Assembly (NCBI GenBank): GCA_032871835.1
Contig: CM065303.1
Span: 21,826,001-21,890,000, forward strand
Source of the DNA: Dipteronia dyeriana
Taxonomy: Eukaryota; Streptophyta; Magnoliopsida; Sapindales; Sapindaceae
Direction: 5' to 3'
Length of the DNA stretch: 64,000 nt
A program made the translations under genes and the position numbers. Below are positions 61,041 through 64,000 of this stretch, one piece after another. Position 1 is the stretch's first letter. Each line of letters starts with the position of its first letter. The notes under the pieces are model-generated. The model saw only the letters and a program-made list of their open reading frames with translations. It did no database searches and was not told the DNA's origin.

Positions 61041-63081
61041 ATGGCTGACAGTTCAGAAACAGAAGCATTCGGGCTGCCTTGGCCAGATCTCAACGACGGT
61101 TTATTCTACAACGACGTCGTTTCCGCTTCCGATTCCGGTCTCTCTCTCTCCCTCTCTTCATTTCATTTCCTTTTCAATTCTAAATATTCTTTCTTATTTG
61201 TTGTTTTAGTTTGGTTTTGCTTCATATATTTGACTCTGCTTTTTGTCTTTAAGGATTGACACTGATCGAGTTCTACTCTAGCAAACACAACAATTCAGCT
61301 CCCTTGCACGGGTATAATAACTTCATTCAATTTTATTTTATTTTTTAACGTAGAAATATTCTGTTTGGTTGCTCAGAAACTGGAGGAAAATAAAATCAGA
61401 AAAACTTCGAAACGTTAAATAAATGAACTTCTGTCAGTTATGTGTTATGAATTCTTAACTTAGCTGAATTTGATTTTCTTTGTTTTCACGGCAACCAAAT
61501 AGTTCGTTAGTCTTTTTTTTCCCTCTTTTGTTTAGGCGTATACTTCAATTTTACTAATTATTGAACAGTTGGTTGCAGAGGATTCAAAATGGACAGGCAA
61601 GATTATCAGAACAAAAATCGCGAGAGTATACAAATTTCGTTGATTGATTGATTTTTAATGTTGTTTGTTCGGGTGGTTTTCAGATAACAGTTGATGATGT
61701 GGTTGTTAAAGATCCCGACTGGATCCTCAGGTTTGGTAATCAATCAATGTTTCTGTGATTGTTGTGTTTGGCCATTGGTGGTATTTATGTATATGATGCG
61801 AGAATTTCTTATTTTTGTTTCTCAATGACATTGACCAATCTTGCAGGGTTGATTCAGAACTAGTTTATCATAGGATTCCTTGGAATGAGCCTGATGCACC
61901 GTACTTGCTAGAAGTTTTACATGACGACGATGATATGGTATATTGTTATGTTGTACTTAATCTTTTACATGATTGTATATTTGTATCTTGAGTCTCTTTT
62001 TTTCATCAAATTTGATGATGTTAGATACTGAATTCGGTTTTAACTATTTCATTTTTGGAATGTTAGATTTCTCATTTTTATGGTTTGTACCCAAATGAAA
62101 GCTGTATCGCGTGCTTGGTTGATGTACTTTTTGTTCTGTTATGTTGAATGTCTTGTTCATGTAAGTAAGAAGGTTTGAAGAACTAAAAGGCTTAAGGCAA
62201 TTCGATATATGAATATTATGTGTAATCTTGTGAGTTCATATATTTACATGCTTTAGTTTCCGGTTAATTAATAATTTTGTTTGTAGATTGCTTTAAACAA
62301 GCCTTCTGGTCTGCAAGTTTTGCCTGGAGGGATTTTCCAGCAGCGGACTGTTTTGAAACAGCTCCATTGGTGGGCAAACCAGCAGAAATCTTCCCTATCA
62401 AGCCAAGGATCACATCCTGTTCCTGTACATCGACTAGGGAGAGGCACATCAGGTTAGTCTTGTGATTGATGACAAATAAGATGACTAATACTCTATTTTA
62501 TAAAGGTGTATCTATTTGCTTACTTGGACTTGTGTAAGTGGATTCTTTCTTCTCTCTTGCTTTATGAGTAAATAGTTAGATCAACGTGTTCTTACTTACC
62601 ATCAGTAAAGACTAATTTGCATTGAGATGATAAATAAGGGAAAAGGTGATGAAAGGCAAGGCATTAATAATTTGTAGATATAAAATTTAGTTGGTTGTAC
62701 AAACATTATCCAATTTAACTCAAGACACTGCTCTTGGTGTGGTTTTATGGCAGATTCATTTTTGTTGCTAATCTGCAATTGTTAGTCTATATAATGATAT
62801 GATGCCTAATATGTTTCTTCCGTAGTCAACACATTGAATTTGATTATTTCTTCCTTCTTGATAAACATTTGGCTTTCAAACTTGACTTTTCTAATTTTTT
62901 ATTTTTTATTTTGGTTGGTTTTATGGAGCAATTTGCCAAATTCTATTTCATCCATTTTTTCAATTAATTGATCAATCATTTATTGGGCTTTAGGAATATT
63001 ACTCTGTGCAAAGACGAAGCTTGCAAAAACTCGCCTTGCTGCATATTTTGCTAATGGAACATCTGTAATTAAAGCTAACAG
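61041..63081 (+). CDS. PUS5: RNA pseudouridine synthase 5-like (RluA family), 5' part, continues past the window
   Basis: Seven exons in consistent phase: 61041-61137, 61254-61311, 61569-61596, 61684-61730, 61847-61937, 62287-62452, 62994-63081, about 191 residues so far. Exons 2-5 form an S4-like RNA-binding part (Gly-Trp-Leu-Gln-Arg-Ile-Gln-Asn-Gly-Gln, later Tyr-His-Arg-Ile-Pro-Trp). Exon 6 has Leu-Asn-Lys-Pro-Ser-Gly-Leu-Gln-Val-Leu-Pro-Gly-Gly and the catalytic-loop motif His-Arg-Leu-Gly-Arg-Gly-Thr-Ser-Gly, continued by Ile-Leu-Leu-Cys-Ala-Lys-Thr-Lys in exon 7. The enzyme converts uridine in RNA to pseudouridine. Gly replaces the usual Asp of HRLD; from memory plant PUS5 shares this. 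Intron 3 starts with GC (61597). The exon with Arg-Lys-Ile-Ser-Lys-Ile-Tyr-Arg-Ala was not found and should lie to the right. Confidence 0.87.
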
Positions 63082-64000
63082 GTTAGGGGCAGAGCCTTAT
63101 CTCTCTTGCATCCACCTACATTTACCTGCAAATGGCTAAAAATCATGATGAAATGAAACATTTTATCCATCAATTGTTTTTGAACCAGTGAAAAAGCTAC
63201 CTGCATAGCCATTCATAAATTGTACAGAATGATATTATGGTTTTTGAGGTTTAACAATTTAAATCACAAATTTGGCAGAACAATACCCCATACATAATTT
63301 TTTAATAAGAAATAAAGCTTTGGAATATGAAGGGAGAAATGGATAAACATACTGGAGATGAAGTCTTTTCTAAGATGCAAGACAGATCAAGAGAAGCAGA
63401 AGTGTGTTACAGTATAAAAGAACAAGGAGAGAGATTCATTTGGTGCACCAAAATTCTTTCAAATAAAAGTTTAGTTATGATCACTTTCTTACGCTTTAAA
63501 AAAAATGGGCTGGTTTCTTAGTTTGAATTACAGGATCTAGGAATCAGTTGATGGATACAGACTACTTGCAAGAGAGGCATTTTGTCCCTCAACAAGTATG
63601 ACGAAGCCGCCAGTACTGATTACTACCCCATTATTCATTAATGACTTGAGTCAAGTACTCCCCAACCATCATTTTCCCTAATTTAATGAAACTAACTCCT
63701 TAGCTCACTAGATTGTTTATGGACTCTGCTTTGGAAGAATTTTCTTCCTGTTCAGGTCTAGTAAATGTTGGAAAATGAAAAACTGTATTTTACAACAATG
63801 AACCATCAGAGAGATATTATTAAGCAATGTTCATTTAAATTCAAACCACAGCAGAAAGGAATCGCAGTTGACACATCAGTCACATGAAAGAAACTTTGCC
63901 CTCTCTATTCTTACAACACTAAAAAACTATGTATTTCAGAAGCATTCCTGCGTTTTATCCATGAATAAGTATTACTTAAATGCTTTTGTTTGAATCTTAT
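63082..64000. other. Probable PUS5 intron 7, to window edge
   Basis: Begins with a GT donor after exon 7. No sequence resembling the next conserved PUS block is present. The open frame at 63327-63521 has no recognisable feature. Likely a long intron. Confidence 0.5.

Noticed and set aside
62264..62465. Open frames on both strands over PUS5 exon 6
   Set aside because: Wrong-frame readings of the exon; the phase-consistent frame gives the RluA motif.

Overview
The window is nuclear DNA of a flowering plant, most likely a eudicot. It is AT-rich, with intron-split genes using GT-AG junctions, long TA/AT microsatellites, plant-type Ty1/copia and Mutator-like transposons, and three plant gene families. 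No species can be named from sequence alone.

Layout. 1-1922 is host sequence with two copies of the first exon of a TFIIF-beta (RAP30-like) paralogue. 1923-26788 is a nest of transposons four levels deep: a decayed SIRE/Maximus-like copia element on the minus strand (TSD ttcat/ttctt) lies in intron 1 of that paralogue; a plus-strand copia element (4746-23267) lies inside it; and a Mutator-like element (MULE, about 6520-15608) lies inside the left LTR of the second one. The MULE carries a minus-strand mudrA-type transposase and a plus-strand DUF1985 plus Ulp1-like (C48) cysteine protease gene, which is the KAONASHI-type gene content. Both ends hold large tandem arrays of a roughly 21-bp TCGAGC/T-tract repeat. 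26789-31188 continues the TFIIF-beta paralogue (exons 2 and 3, a ruined exon 4) and then a taxilin-like coiled-coil 3' end split by a small non-autonomous copia element (28408-30767). 32499-33574 is a 1.1-kb non-autonomous element with TIRs related to the MULE and its own CGAGAC-T array.

35344-40676 is a complete six-exon TFIIF-beta gene, whose only visible lesion is a frameshift in exon 3. 40677-56060 is gene-poor: a Tourist-like MITE (TSD taa), a solo LTR with a perfect 5-bp TSD, several elements with terminal inverted repeats, and a 5.5-kb element with TGTGTTTAATTG arrays. 57381-58812 is a three-exon plant gene of unknown function encoding a 360-residue predicted membrane protein. 61041 to beyond the right edge is an RNA pseudouridine synthase 5-like gene (seven exons visible).

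How it fits together. The host genes are basal RNA polymerase II transcription, an unknown membrane protein and RNA modification; they form no pathway. The strongest biological signal is the MULE family: one gene-carrying copy and one short relative share a terminal core and a subterminal array of CGAG-plus-T-tract repeats, and a third unrelated-looking TIR element shows the same architecture with another repeat. All transposon genes here are broken, many of the stops and substitutions being consistent with C-to-T decay of methylated DNA.
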